Under the pieces are notes generated by a model. That model was not told the origin of the DNA and did no database searches. It saw nothing but the letters and a program-made list of their open reading frames with translations. A stretch of 64,000 nt of DNA from positions 1,124,862-1,188,861 of the forward strand of contig NZ_FNAJ01000001.1 in assembly GCF_900101905.1 (NCBI RefSeq), written 5' to 3'. How positions within the stretch are numbered: the first letter of the stretch is position 1; each line of letters starts with the position of its first letter. Origin of the DNA: Myxococcus virescens (GTDB taxonomy: Bacteria > Myxococcota > Myxococcia > Myxococcales > Myxococcaceae). Shown here piece by piece: positions 27,038-35,155 of this stretch. Made by a program: the position numbers and the translations under genes.

Positions 27038-27155
27038 CGGACCGGCGCGCGAATGCACGCGGCGGCCGAGCCGCTCCGCCAACGCTCACCCTTCGCTGTC
27101 CGACTTGACGGGGGCAACTCCAGCCTCCTCTCCCCTCAGAAGAAACACCCAGGCT

Positions 27156-27206
27156 TTGACGGTGCGGACGTAAGCATCTATGATGCGCAACTGATTCGCA
27201 GAATCA
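27156..27206 (+). promoter_or_regulatory. Sigma-70 promoter with Fur-like box
   Basis: TTGACG (27156-27161) and TATGAT (27179-27184) have the ideal 17-base spacing. Just downstream, TGATTCGCAGAATCA (27192-27206) is an almost perfect 7-1-7 inverted repeat, the arrangement of a Fur box, though it shares mainly the TGAT/ATCA ends with the enterobacterial consensus. TGATGCGCA at 27181-27189 repeats its left half 11 bp earlier. A repressor here would block transcription of the siderophore-importer operon. Confidence 0.65.
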
Positions 27207-27230
27207 AAATCACCCTATCCAGCGACCACC

Positions 27231-28217
27231 GTGAGTCCATCCAACAGGCGTTCCCTTCCGCTCTTCGCCCTGCTTTCCGTCGTCGTCGTGCTGGCCGTCC
27301 TGTGGGTAGGCGTGAGGTTCCAGCGCCCGGACGCCGCCGCGTCCGCTCCCGCCGCGGAGGCTGTCGCGCCGGAGGGCCGGACGGTGACGCACGGACAAGG
27401 CACCACCGTCGTCCCGTTGAAGCCGCGGCGGGTGGTGGTGTTCGACCTGGTGGCGCTGGACATCCTCCAGGCCCTGGAGGTGGACGTCCACGGCGTAGCG
27501 GGCGACATGTTCCCCCAGCACCTGACCCGGTTCCGGGACGCGAAGTACCCGCGCATGGGCACCCTGTTCGAGCCTGACTACGAGGCACTCCAGGCCGCGA
27601 AGCCCGACCTCATCATCACCGGGGGCCGCTCCAGCGCGAAGTATGCAAACCTCTCCCGCATCGCGCCCACCATCGACGTGCCGATGAGCGGCAAGGACTT
27701 CATCGCCTCGGTGATTGCCAACACGGAGATGCTGGCCAGCGTCTTCGGCAAGGAGGAGAAGGCGCGCGGCCTGATTGAGGACCTGCGCAAGTCGGTGGCG
27801 GACCTCCAGCAGGTGACGGCGACCCGTGGCAAGGGCCTGGTCGTGCTCGTCACCGGAGGGCGCATGAGCGCCTATGGCCCGGGTTCGCGCTTTGGCGTCA
27901 TCCATGGTGACTTCGGCGTGCCCGAGGCCGCCGAGGGCCTGCGCACCTCGCTGCACGGCGAGTCCATCAGCGCGGAGTTCATCCGGGAGAAGAACCCCGA
28001 CTGGCTGTTCGTCATCGACCGGGACGCCGCCACCGGTCAGAAGGAAGGCAATGCCCGGCAGGTGCTGGACAACGAATTGGTGCGGCAGACGACGGCCTGG
28101 CAGAAGAACCAGGTCGTCTACCTGGACCCCGGCGTCACCTACCTGACCGGCGGCGGCATCCTGTCCGTCAAGCAGCTGCGCGACCAGGTCGCGAGCGCCT
28201 ACACGCAGGCCCAGTAG
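27231..28217 (+). CDS. Siderophore ABC transporter, substrate-binding protein (FatB/YclQ type)
   Basis: The product is 328 residues from a GTG at 27231. The N terminus (RRSLPLFALLSVVVVLAVLWVG) is a signal anchor without a lipobox cysteine, so the protein may be tethered by a helix rather than lipid. The domain from about 50 reads PLKPRRVVVFDLVALDILQAL, DYEALQAAKPDLIITGGRSS and NPDWLFVIDRDAATGQKEGNA, the signature of the catecholate-siderophore binding group (FatB, YclQ, CeuE). It should deliver a ferric siderophore to the two permeases that follow in the same operon (13-bp gap). Confidence 0.92.
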   Translation: MSPSNRRSLPLFALLSVVVVLAVLWVGVRFQRPDAAASAPAAEAVAPEGRTVTHGQGTTVVPLKPRRVVVFDLVALDILQALEVDVHGVAGDMFPQHLTRFRDAKYPRMGTLFEPDYEALQAAKPDLIITGGRSSAKYANLSRIAPTIDVPMSGKDFIASVIANTEMLASVFGKEEKARGLIEDLRKSVADLQQVTATRGKGLVVLVTGGRMSAYGPGSRFGVIHGDFGVPEAAEGLRTSLHGESISAEFIREKNPDWLFVIDRDAATGQKEGNARQVLDNELVRQTTAWQKNQVVYLDPGVTYLTGGGILSVKQLRDQVASAYTQAQ

Positions 28218-28229
28218 TCCCTCCCCACC

Positions 28230-29192
28230 GTGAAGCGCGCGTTCGCCGCCGCCGCCGTCCTCGTCACGCTGGCGGTGGTCAGCCTCCTGATTGGCGCCAG
28301 TGACGTGTCCTGGCGCGCCCTCTTCGCTCCCGAGCCGGATGAGCGCGCCCTCCAGGTGCTGGTCATCAGCCGGCTGCCGCGCCTGTTCGCCGTCATGCTG
28401 GCGGGCACGTCCCTGGGCGTCGCGGGCCTCATCATGCAGATGATTGCCCGCAACCGCTTCGTGGAGCCCACGACGGCGGGCACCGCAGAGTCCGCCAGCC
28501 TGGGCCTGCTGACCGCCACCCTGCTGGCGCCGGGCCTTCCGGTGCTCGGGAAGATGATGGTGGCCACCGTCTTCGCCCTCGCGGGGACGGCGCTGTTCCT
28601 GCTGGTGCTGCGGCGCATGCCCCTGCGCTCGGCCCTCATCGTCCCGGTGGTGGGCCTGATTCTGGGCGGCATCATCGATTCGGCGACGACCTTCTTCGCC
28701 TATCGGTACGACCTGCTTCAGACGGTCAACGCGTGGACCACCGGCGACTTCTCCACCGTGCTTCGCGGCCGTTACGAGCTGCTGTGGGTGACGCTGGGCC
28801 TCACCTGCGCCGCCTACACCGCCGCGGACCGCTTCACCGTGGCCGGCATGGGCGAGACGTTCACCACCAACCTGGGGCTGAACTACCCGCGCATCGTCGC
28901 GCTGGGGCTGTTCATCGTCGCCCTGGTGACCGCGATGGTGGTCGTCACGGTGGGCATGATTCCGTTCCTGGGCCTGATTGTCCCCAACCTGGTCAGCATG
29001 GTCATGGGCGACAACGCGCGCAGGTCCATTCCCTGGGTCGCGGTGAGCGGCGCCGCGTTCGTGCTGCTCTGCGACATCGTGGGCCGCGTGGTGCGCCACC
29101 CGTATGAGATTCCCGGAGGCACCATCGCTGGCGTCATCGGCAGCGTGCTCTTCCTGTACCTCCTGCTGAAGCGAGGCGCCCGTGCCGGCTAG
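28230..29192 (+). CDS. Siderophore ABC transporter, permease (FecCD family, FatD/YclN type)
   Basis: The product is 320 residues from a GTG at 28230, with about nine membrane helices. Family marks are LPRLFAVMLAGTSLGVAGLIMQMIARNRFVEPTTAGTAESASLG near residues 48-90 and the coupling region VTVGMIPFLGLIVPNLVSMVMGDNARR near 245-270. It pairs with the second permease to form the translocation channel. The 3' end overlaps the next gene by 11 bp, a sign of translational coupling. Confidence 0.94.
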   Translation: MKRAFAAAAVLVTLAVVSLLIGASDVSWRALFAPEPDERALQVLVISRLPRLFAVMLAGTSLGVAGLIMQMIARNRFVEPTTAGTAESASLGLLTATLLAPGLPVLGKMMVATVFALAGTALFLLVLRRMPLRSALIVPVVGLILGGIIDSATTFFAYRYDLLQTVNAWTTGDFSTVLRGRYELLWVTLGLTCAAYTAADRFTVAGMGETFTTNLGLNYPRIVALGLFIVALVTAMVVVTVGMIPFLGLIVPNLVSMVMGDNARRSIPWVAVSGAAFVLLCDIVGRVVRHPYEIPGGTIAGVIGSVLFLYLLLKRGARAG

Positions 29193-30150
29193 CGCCCCGT
29201 CCGTCAACCCCCTGCGGCCCCTGCTCGTGCTGGGCTGCGTGGCCGTGGCCTTCATGGCCCTGTTCATGCTCGTCGACGTGAGCGGCCCGTGGGACTTCGT
29301 GCTGCCCTTCCGCGGGAAGAAGGTCGCCACCGCGCTGCTGGTGGGCTACGCCGTCGCCGTCTCCACGGTGCTCTTCCAGACGGTGACGGGCAACCGCGTG
29401 CTGACGCCCGCCATCATGGGGTTCGACTACCTGTACGTGCTCATCCAGACGTGCCTGGTGTTCTTCCTGGGCTCCACCACCGTGGCGGGGCTGGACCCCC
29501 GGTTCCTGTTCGGCGCGGAGGTCATCATCATGGTGGCCTTCTCCGCCATGCTGCACGGCTGGCTCTTCGGCAGGGCCCGGGGCAACGTCCACCTGCTGCT
29601 GCTCAGCGGCGTGGTGATGGGCGTGCTGTTCCGGAGCCTGTCGTCGTTCGTCCAGCGCGTCATCGAGCCCAACGAGTTCATCTTCCTGCAGGACCGCTTC
29701 TTCGCCAGCTTCAACGACCCGGAGCACGACCTGCTGCTGCTCTCCGCGGTGCTGACGCTGGGGGTCTCCGTGCTGGGCCTGCGGCTGCTGCGCGCCTGTG
29801 ACGTCCTGGTGCTGGGCCGGGAGGCCGCCATCAACCTGGGCGTGGACTACCAGCGGACGGTGTCATGGGTGCTGGCGCTGGTGGCCATCCTGGTCGCCGT
29901 GTCCACCGCGCTGGTGGGGCCCGTGACGTTCCTGGGGTTGCTGGTGGCCAACATCGCCTACGCGGTGATGCGGACGTATCAGCACGCGTTCGTCCTCCCC
30001 GCCGCCGCGCTCATCGCCGCCATCGCCCTGGTCGCTGGGCAGTTCATCCTGGAGCGCGTCTTCCGCCTGGACACCAATCCCCGGGTCATCATCGAGTTCG
30101 TCGGTGGGGCGGTGTTCATCGCGATGCTCATGAGAAAGGCCACGAGATGA
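29182..30150 (+). CDS. Siderophore ABC transporter, permease (FecCD family, FatC/YclO type)
   Basis: The product is 322 residues from a GTG at 29182 inside the end of the first permease gene. It has about nine helices, with the family stretch FRGKKVATALLVGYAVAVSTVLFQTVTGNRVLTPAIMGFDYLYV near 45-90 and the ATPase-contact loop TALVGPVTFLGLLVANIAYAVMRTYQH near 240-266. MGFD instead of LG(I/V)SSGA is typical of the FatC/YclO subgroup. The stop overlaps the ATPase start by 4 bp (ATGA). Confidence 0.94.
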   Translation: MPASAPSVNPLRPLLVLGCVAVAFMALFMLVDVSGPWDFVLPFRGKKVATALLVGYAVAVSTVLFQTVTGNRVLTPAIMGFDYLYVLIQTCLVFFLGSTTVAGLDPRFLFGAEVIIMVAFSAMLHGWLFGRARGNVHLLLLSGVVMGVLFRSLSSFVQRVIEPNEFIFLQDRFFASFNDPEHDLLLLSAVLTLGVSVLGLRLLRACDVLVLGREAAINLGVDYQRTVSWVLALVAILVAVSTALVGPVTFLGLLVANIAYAVMRTYQHAFVLPAAALIAAIALVAGQFILERVFRLDTNPRVIIEFVGGAVFIAMLMRKATR

Positions 30151-30905
30151 TCGAGGCGAAGAACGTCAGCAAGCGCTACGGTGAAACGCTGGTGGTGGAT
30201 GGCGTCACCCTGAGCCTGCCCGTGGGCGGCATCACCTCCATCATCGGCCCCAACGGCGCGGGCAAGTCGACCCTGCTGTCCATGATGAGCCGGGTGATGC
30301 CCATGTCGTCGGGCAACGTCTGGGTGGACGGGCTGGACGTCACCACCACGCCGGGGGACACACTCGCGAAGCGGCTGGCCATCCTCCGGCAGGACAACCA
30401 CATCTCCGCCCGGCTGACGGTGCGTGAATTGGTGACCTTCGGCCGCTATCCACACACCAAGGACCGCCCCACCGTGCAGGACCGCGAACACGTGGAGCGG
30501 GCCATCGAGCACATGGGGCTGAGCGCGCTCGCCGACCGCTTCCTGGATGAGATGTCCGGCGGCCAGCGTCAGCGCGCCTTCGTGGCCATGGTGCTCTGCC
30601 AGGACACGGACCACGTGCTGCTGGACGAGCCGCTCAACGGCCTGGACCTGAAACACGCGGTGTCCATGATGAAGCGGCTCCGGCACGCCGCGGACACGCT
30701 GGGCAAGAGCTTCGTGCTGGTGCTGCACGATATCAACTTCGCCTCCTGCTACTCCGACCACATCGTCGCCATGCGCGACGGCAAGGTCGCGTTCCAGGGC
30801 CGCCCGGAGGACATCATGCGCCCCGACGTCCTGCGCGCCATCTACGAGCTGGACATCTCCGTGCAGCAGATTGAAGGCGACTGGATTGCCACCCACTACC
30901 GGTGA
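30147..30905 (+). CDS. Siderophore ABC transporter, ATP-binding protein (FatE/YclP type)
   Basis: The product is 252 residues. Walker A is GPNGAGKS at 34-41, the Q-loop is LRQDNH near 80, the signature MSGGQRQRA is near 136-144, Walker B VLLDEP is at 157-162, and the switch histidine lies in VLVLHDINFAS. It powers the two permeases, and the four genes form one operon. No terminator is visible in the 146 bp before citA, so readthrough into the cittilin genes is possible. Confidence 0.95.
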   Translation: MIEAKNVSKRYGETLVVDGVTLSLPVGGITSIIGPNGAGKSTLLSMMSRVMPMSSGNVWVDGLDVTTTPGDTLAKRLAILRQDNHISARLTVRELVTFGRYPHTKDRPTVQDREHVERAIEHMGLSALADRFLDEMSGGQRQRAFVAMVLCQDTDHVLLDEPLNGLDLKHAVSMMKRLRHAADTLGKSFVLVLHDINFASCYSDHIVAMRDGKVAFQGRPEDIMRPDVLRAIYELDISVQQIEGDWIATHYR

Positions 30906-31051
30906 TGGCGCGGCGCACCAGCCTCGGAAGCAAGGGGTTTCCACTAATCACAGACACTTGCACTGCCTTCTCGGGCTGTGCCACATTTCACCGCGCTGGC
31001 CATGACGTCAGCAGACAGCAAGACGCCACCATCTCAAACCAGGAGTTCGCC

Positions 31052-31135
31052 ATGAAGAAGGCCCTGTACTCTTTGGCTGTGCTGATGCGGTTTGCTCGCG
31101 CGGACAAGCTCTCCGCCCCGTATATCTATTACTAA
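31052..31135 (+). CDS. citA: Cittilin precursor peptide CitA
   Basis: An 84-bp gene encodes 27 residues: a 23-residue leader ending ADKLSAP and the C-terminal core YIYY, followed by TAA. AGGAG lies 6 bases before the ATG. Cittilin is known from Myxococcus xanthus as a bicyclic tetrapeptide of three tyrosines and one isoleucine, made from a 27-residue precursor with a four-residue C-terminal core. The P450 and methyltransferase genes follow here as in that locus. The leader ends in Pro, which fits the reported removal by a prolyl endopeptidase encoded elsewhere; none is in this window. Length, core, leader end and neighbours all agree, so I am confident despite the tiny size. Confidence 0.93.
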   Translation: MKKALYSLAVLMRFARADKLSAPYIYY

Positions 31136-31142
31136 TCAAAAG

Positions 31143-31166
31143 CCGTCAGGCATTGTGCCCTGACGG
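31143..31166 (+). terminator. Hairpin between citA and citB, possible attenuator
   Basis: CCGTCAGGCA pairs with TGC and CTGACGG around a TTG loop with one bulged C, starting 7 bp after the citA stop. It is followed by TTGGGTCTC rather than a T tract, so partial termination or 3'-end protection is more likely than a full stop. That would give more precursor message than enzyme message. Confidence 0.6.
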
Positions 31167-31254
31167 TTGGGTCTCAAGAGCTGGTCGACGTGGGTGGAGC
31201 GCATGGTTCGCTCCACCTGCGCCAGCGGCAGTTCCCCCCCTCCAGGACCCTTTC

Positions 31255-32607
31255 ATGCCACAGGTGCGCCTTCCGCCGGGGCCCCAGGGCCACTTCATTG
31301 CTGGCAACCTGGTGGAGTTCTCCGAGGACCCGCTGGGGTTCCTCACCCGCTGCGCCAGGGAGTACGGCGACGTGGTGCGCCTGGGGAAGCGCAACTTCCT
31401 CCTCAATCACCCGGACCTGATTGAACGCGTCCTCGTCAACGGCGACGGCAACTTCGTGAAGCTCGCCGGAGTGGGCCAGGGCAAGCGTCACAAAGGCGGC
31501 TTTCCCGAAGCGATGATGAACAGCGAGGGCGAGGACTGGCTGCGCAAGCGGCGCCTCGTCCAGCCCGCGTTCCATCGCAAGCACGTGGCCGCGTGTGGTG
31601 ACACCGTGGTGGCCCTCACCGAAACGATGCTCCAGACGTGGCGTCCGGGCGACGCGCGGGACGTGCACGCGGACGTGTCCGCGCTGGCGCTCGACATCGT
31701 CAGCCGCTTCCTCTTCCACACGCCCATCGACGACGAGGCCCGCCACGTGGCCGCCGCCGTGGACGCCGTCATGCGGCACACCGACAGCCCCCTGCGTCCG
31801 CCCATCTGGGTGCCCACGCCCACCAACCTCCGCCTGCGCCGCGCCCTGGGCCGGCTCAACACGCTGCTCGCGACGCTCGTGCGCCGCTATCGGGAGCAAC
31901 CGGAGTCGCGCACGGACCTGCTCGCCCTGCTCCTGTCCGCTCCGGTGCCCCTCTCCGAAACCCAGCTGCGCGATGAGCTGGCGACGATGATCATGTCCGG
32001 GCACGAGACGACGGCGGACGCGCTCGTGTGGGCCTGGTACCTGCTGGCCCAGCACCCGGAGGCCGAGGCCCTGCTGGTGGCGGAGCTGGAGACGGTGCTC
32101 GGGGGCCGGCTCCCTGGCGCCGAGGACCTTCCCCGCCTGCGCTACACGGAGGCGGTGGTGAAGGAGGCCATGCGCCTGTACTCACCGGCGTGGATTACCA
32201 GCCGGGAGGCGCTGCGCGACTGTGAGCTCGGTGGGTTCCACGTCCCGGCGGGCACGATGCTGGCGGTGAGCCAATGGGTCACCCACCGCGACGCGCGCTA
32301 CTTCGACGCCCCCGAGTCCTTCCGTCCCGAGCGCTGGCTGGCCGAGGACGCCCAGCGCATGCACCGGTACGTCTACTTCCCGTTCGGCGGCGGCCCCCGG
32401 TTCTGCATCGGCTCGGTGCTGGCGATGATGGAGACGGTGCTCATCACCGCGTGCGTGGCACGGCGGTTCCGGCTGGAGCTGGCACCGGGCTGCGTGGTGC
32501 GGCCCCGGCCGGCGCTCGCGCTCCAGCCGCTCGGAGTCCGGCTGATTCCGCGGCATCGCTCTCACAAAACCCAGGAAGGCGAGGTGCGGCATGCGGCGGG
32601 AGCATGA
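31255..32607 (+). CDS. citB: Cytochrome P450 CitB, cittilin cross-linking enzyme
   Basis: The product is 450 residues from the ATG at 31255, where the P450 fold begins (LPPGPQGHFIAGNL). The I-helix oxygen-activation motif is SGHETT at 248-253, the ExxR salt-bridge pair is Glu304-Arg307 in KEAMR, the PERW motif is near 358-361, and the haem ligand Cys384 lies in FPFGGGPRFCIG. In cittilin biosynthesis this enzyme is assigned the aryl-aryl and aryl-ether cross-links between tyrosines of YIYY. It has no membrane anchor. An in-frame start at 31153 is rejected because it lies in the hairpin. The end overlaps citC by 17 bp. Confidence 0.93.
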   Translation: MPQVRLPPGPQGHFIAGNLVEFSEDPLGFLTRCAREYGDVVRLGKRNFLLNHPDLIERVLVNGDGNFVKLAGVGQGKRHKGGFPEAMMNSEGEDWLRKRRLVQPAFHRKHVAACGDTVVALTETMLQTWRPGDARDVHADVSALALDIVSRFLFHTPIDDEARHVAAAVDAVMRHTDSPLRPPIWVPTPTNLRLRRALGRLNTLLATLVRRYREQPESRTDLLALLLSAPVPLSETQLRDELATMIMSGHETTADALVWAWYLLAQHPEAEALLVAELETVLGGRLPGAEDLPRLRYTEAVVKEAMRLYSPAWITSREALRDCELGGFHVPAGTMLAVSQWVTHRDARYFDAPESFRPERWLAEDAQRMHRYVYFPFGGGPRFCIGSVLAMMETVLITACVARRFRLELAPGCVVRPRPALALQPLGVRLIPRHRSHKTQEGEVRHAAGA

Positions 32608-33205
32608 AGGGGCAGCGGTCCGGCGCGAGTTCTTCCGCTCGGCATACCTGCTGGGCGCGCCCTGGGACATCGGACGGCCCCAACGGGCCTTCGTCCAGTT
32701 GTGGGAGGCCGGCGCGATTTCCGGCGAGGTGCTCGACGTGGGCTGCGGCTTCGCGGAGAACGCCCTCTTCCTGGCGGCCAAGGGCCTGCCGGTGTGCGGC
32801 GTGGACATGATGGAGCCGGCCATCCAGCGGGCACGCGAGACGGCCTCTCTGCGCGGGCTCGACGTGGACCTGCGCGTGGGCAACGCCCTGGAGCTGGCCA
32901 CGCTGGGCCGGCGCTTCGACACCATCCTTGATTCGGCCCTGCTCCACGTCTTCGAGCCTGGAGACCGGCCCGCGTTCGCCGCCAGCCTCGCGAGCGTGCT
33001 CCGGCCCGGCGGACACTACCATGCGCTGTACTTCCGCGACGGGCCGCGCGCCGTTCCACCGGAGGCAGTGAGCGCGACCTTCGGGGAAGGCTGGCGCGTG
33101 AAGTCCATCCAGGAGGCGCACTACGAGCAGACCGACCCGGAGGGCGCACAGGCCTGGCTCGCCACCATCGAACGGCTGCCTCCTTCGTCATCGACGGAGG
33201 ACTGA
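32591..33205 (+). CDS. citC: SAM-dependent methyltransferase CitC, cittilin O-methylation
   Basis: The 204-residue product is a class I methyltransferase with SAM motif I VLDVGCGFAEN at 47-57, motif II acidic residue in VCGVDMM, motif IV FDTILDSALLHVF and the post-motif LRPGG. The fold resembles the thiopurine/TehB-like small methyltransferases. In the cittilin pathway a methyltransferase adds the methyl group that separates cittilin A from B. The start codon lies inside the end of citB, showing translational coupling. It is the last gene of the locus and converges on the sigma-factor gene. Confidence 0.9.
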   Translation: MRREHEGAAVRREFFRSAYLLGAPWDIGRPQRAFVQLWEAGAISGEVLDVGCGFAENALFLAAKGLPVCGVDMMEPAIQRARETASLRGLDVDLRVGNALELATLGRRFDTILDSALLHVFEPGDRPAFAASLASVLRPGGHYHALYFRDGPRAVPPEAVSATFGEGWRVKSIQEAHYEQTDPEGAQAWLATIERLPPSSSTED

Positions 33206-33248
33206 CTCAGGCGCTGGAGCGACCACCGAGAAGCCAGCGAGGGCGCCT

Positions 33249-34484
33249 TCACTCCGCCAGCAGCTCGCGGAGCCGCGCTTCCAGGAAACGCCGCTCGGGC
33301 GCGGTGCGAACCCTTGCCAGTGCCCGCCGGTACGCACTCACGGCCTCGTCCTTGCGCCCCAGACGCCGGAGCAGGTCCGCGCGCGCGGCCGGCAGCAGGT
33401 GGTAGTCCGCCAGCCGTCCGGAGGCCTCCAGGTCATCCACCAGGGACAATCCGTGCTCGGGGCCGCGGGCCATCGCCACGGCGGCGGCATGGTTGAGCGC
33501 CACCACGGGCCCCGGCGTCAACACCACCAGCCGCGCATACAGCGCGGCAATCTGCGCCCAGTCGGTGTCCTCGGCGCGCGGAGCCTGGGCATGCAGCGCC
33601 GCGATGGCCGCCTGCACCGTGTACGGCCCCCGAGCGCCCATGGCGAGCGCGGCCTCCAGCTCCGCCAGTCCTTCGTCCCGCTGCGCGCCATCCCAGAGCG
33701 AGCGGTCCTGCCGGTCCAGCAGCACCAGCCCGCCATCCGCCGCCACGCGTGCCCGGCGGCGGGAGTGGTGAAGCAGCATCAACGCCCGCAGGGACGCCAC
33801 CTCCGCGTCGCCAGGGAGCAGCGAGCGCGCCAGCCGGGCCAGGCGCAGGGCCTCTTCGCAAAGGTCCACTCGCAGCAACGCCGGCCCGTCCGTGGCCGCG
33901 TAGCCCTCCGAGAAGACGAGGTAGAGCGTGTGCAGCACGCCCTCGGTGCGCTCCGCCAGTACCTCGGGCTCCGGGATGACGTAGGGAATGCGCGCGGTGC
34001 GTATCTTCCGCTGCGCGCGCACCAGCCGCTGGGCCAGCGTGGCGGGTGACACGAGGAAGGCGCGGGCGATCTCCTCCGTCGTCAACCCACACAGGCAACG
34101 AAGCGCGAGCGCCACCTGGGCCTCGGGAGACAAGGCGGGGTGACAGCAGGTGAAGAGAAGGCGCAGCGAGTCGTCCGGGAACGTCTGCCATTCGGCGTCG
34201 TCCACGGATGGCGCCACCGCCTCCAACGCGCCCACGCGCGCCTCCAGGCGAGCGGACCGCCGCATGCGGTCCACCGCCTTGTTGCGCGCGACGCGCATCA
34301 GCCAACCGGCCGGCTCGCGCGGCACACCCTCGCGCGGCCACTGCTTCAAGGCAGCGGCGAAGGCTTCCTGCACCACCTCCTCCGCCGCGCCGAAGTCGCT
34401 GTCCAGCACGCGGATGAGCGTGGCCACGATGCGCCCGTAATCCTCACGGTGCGCCCGCTCGAGAATGGAGGGGATGTCCATCAT
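33249..34484 (-). CDS. ECF42-type RNA polymerase sigma factor with C-terminal TPR-like extension
   Basis: The product is 411 residues, about twice a normal ECF factor. Region 2 (about 15-80) contains FGAAEEVVQEAFAAALKQWP and GWLMRVARNKAVDR; region 4 (about 115-165) contains LALRCLCGLTTEEIARAFLVSPATLAQRLVRAQRKI. The remaining 240 residues (DUF6596 and TPR-like helices, LVFSEGYAA, LNHAAAVAMA) are the mark of group ECF42. That group has no anti-sigma factor and is paired with a DGPF-motif protein, which is exactly the gene 18 bp upstream here. The C-terminal extension is thought to control activity. Confidence 0.93.
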   Translation of the reverse strand: MMDIPSILERAHREDYGRIVATLIRVLDSDFGAAEEVVQEAFAAALKQWPREGVPREPAGWLMRVARNKAVDRMRRSARLEARVGALEAVAPSVDDAEWQTFPDDSLRLLFTCCHPALSPEAQVALALRCLCGLTTEEIARAFLVSPATLAQRLVRAQRKIRTARIPYVIPEPEVLAERTEGVLHTLYLVFSEGYAATDGPALLRVDLCEEALRLARLARSLLPGDAEVASLRALMLLHHSRRRARVAADGGLVLLDRQDRSLWDGAQRDEGLAELEAALAMGARGPYTVQAAIAALHAQAPRAEDTDWAQIAALYARLVVLTPGPVVALNHAAAVAMARGPEHGLSLVDDLEASGRLADYHLLPAARADLLRRLGRKDEAVSAYRRALARVRTAPERRFLEARLRELLAE

Positions 34485-34502
34485 GCCGCGCGGGCCCCGG
34501 CG

Positions 34503-34865
34503 TCAGTCCTGGGGCAGGGTGAATTCCCGCACCGGCCGCACCTCGATGGAGCCGCTGCGCGCGCTGGGAATGCGAGACGCGATGCCAATCGCCTCGTCGA
34601 GGTCCCTGGCCTCCACGAGAAAGAAGCCGCCCAGTTGCTCCCGCGTCTCCGCGAATGGGCCGTCGGTCGTCAGTCGCTTGCCGTCGCGGATGCGCACCGT
34701 GGTGGCCGCCGCCGTGGGCTCCAGCTCCTCGCCCGAGATGAAGTGCCCGCTCTGCCGGATGGCCTGCTCGAAGGTGCCGTACTCCCCCATCACGCGCTGG
34801 ACGTCCGCCTCCGACAGCGTCTCGGCGGCCTTCTCGTTCTCGTAGATCATCAGCAGGTACTTCAT
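34503..34865 (-). CDS. YciI/DGPF-domain protein, partner of the ECF42 sigma factor
   Basis: The 120-residue protein has the YCII-related fold: MKYLLMIYEN at the N terminus, GEELEPT near 45-51 and the DGPFAETREQLGGFF motif at 68-82. This family always travels with ECF42 sigma factors, and here the sigma gene follows after 18 bp. Its role is unknown; enzyme-like or ligand-sensing functions have been suggested from the fold. ATG at 34865 was chosen because the fold begins there. Confidence 0.9.
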   Translation of the reverse strand: MKYLLMIYENEKAAETLSEADVQRVMGEYGTFEQAIRQSGHFISGEELEPTAAATTVRIRDGKRLTTDGPFAETREQLGGFFLVEARDLDEAIGIASRIPSARSGSIEVRPVREFTLPQD

Positions 34866-35155
34866 GGGTCCGTGCCTCACGGGTGAGCGGGAGAAGAGCC
34901 TCCCTGCTTCCGTGGTCGAACGAAACCTCCGTGAATCGACCGCCTTTTCACGGGGGATTTCTTTTCGATGACCCGCCCCCGGTGCCCGCCGTCGATGCGG
35001 ACCGATTCACCCCTGAGTCAGAGCAGACTCTCACTTCCAGTGAGACTCAAGCCCCGGTTCAGAATTCGCGTAGACCTGTGTGTCCGTTTTCCCGGTGCCG
35101 GGGTCTTCTTCTCGCTTTTTGTTTCAATTCCGAGAATCCGCTCCGAGGGTCCACC

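Noticed and set aside
31005..31020. TGACGTCA palindrome and GGCC...GC resembling a sigma-54 site upstream of citA
   Set aside because: GG to GC spacing is 11, not 10, and the palindrome has no known bacterial role; likely chance.
31153..31254. Upstream in-frame ATG for the P450
   Set aside because: It lies inside the citA-citB hairpin, has no ribosome site and would add a Trp/Ala/Pro-rich head not seen in P450s.
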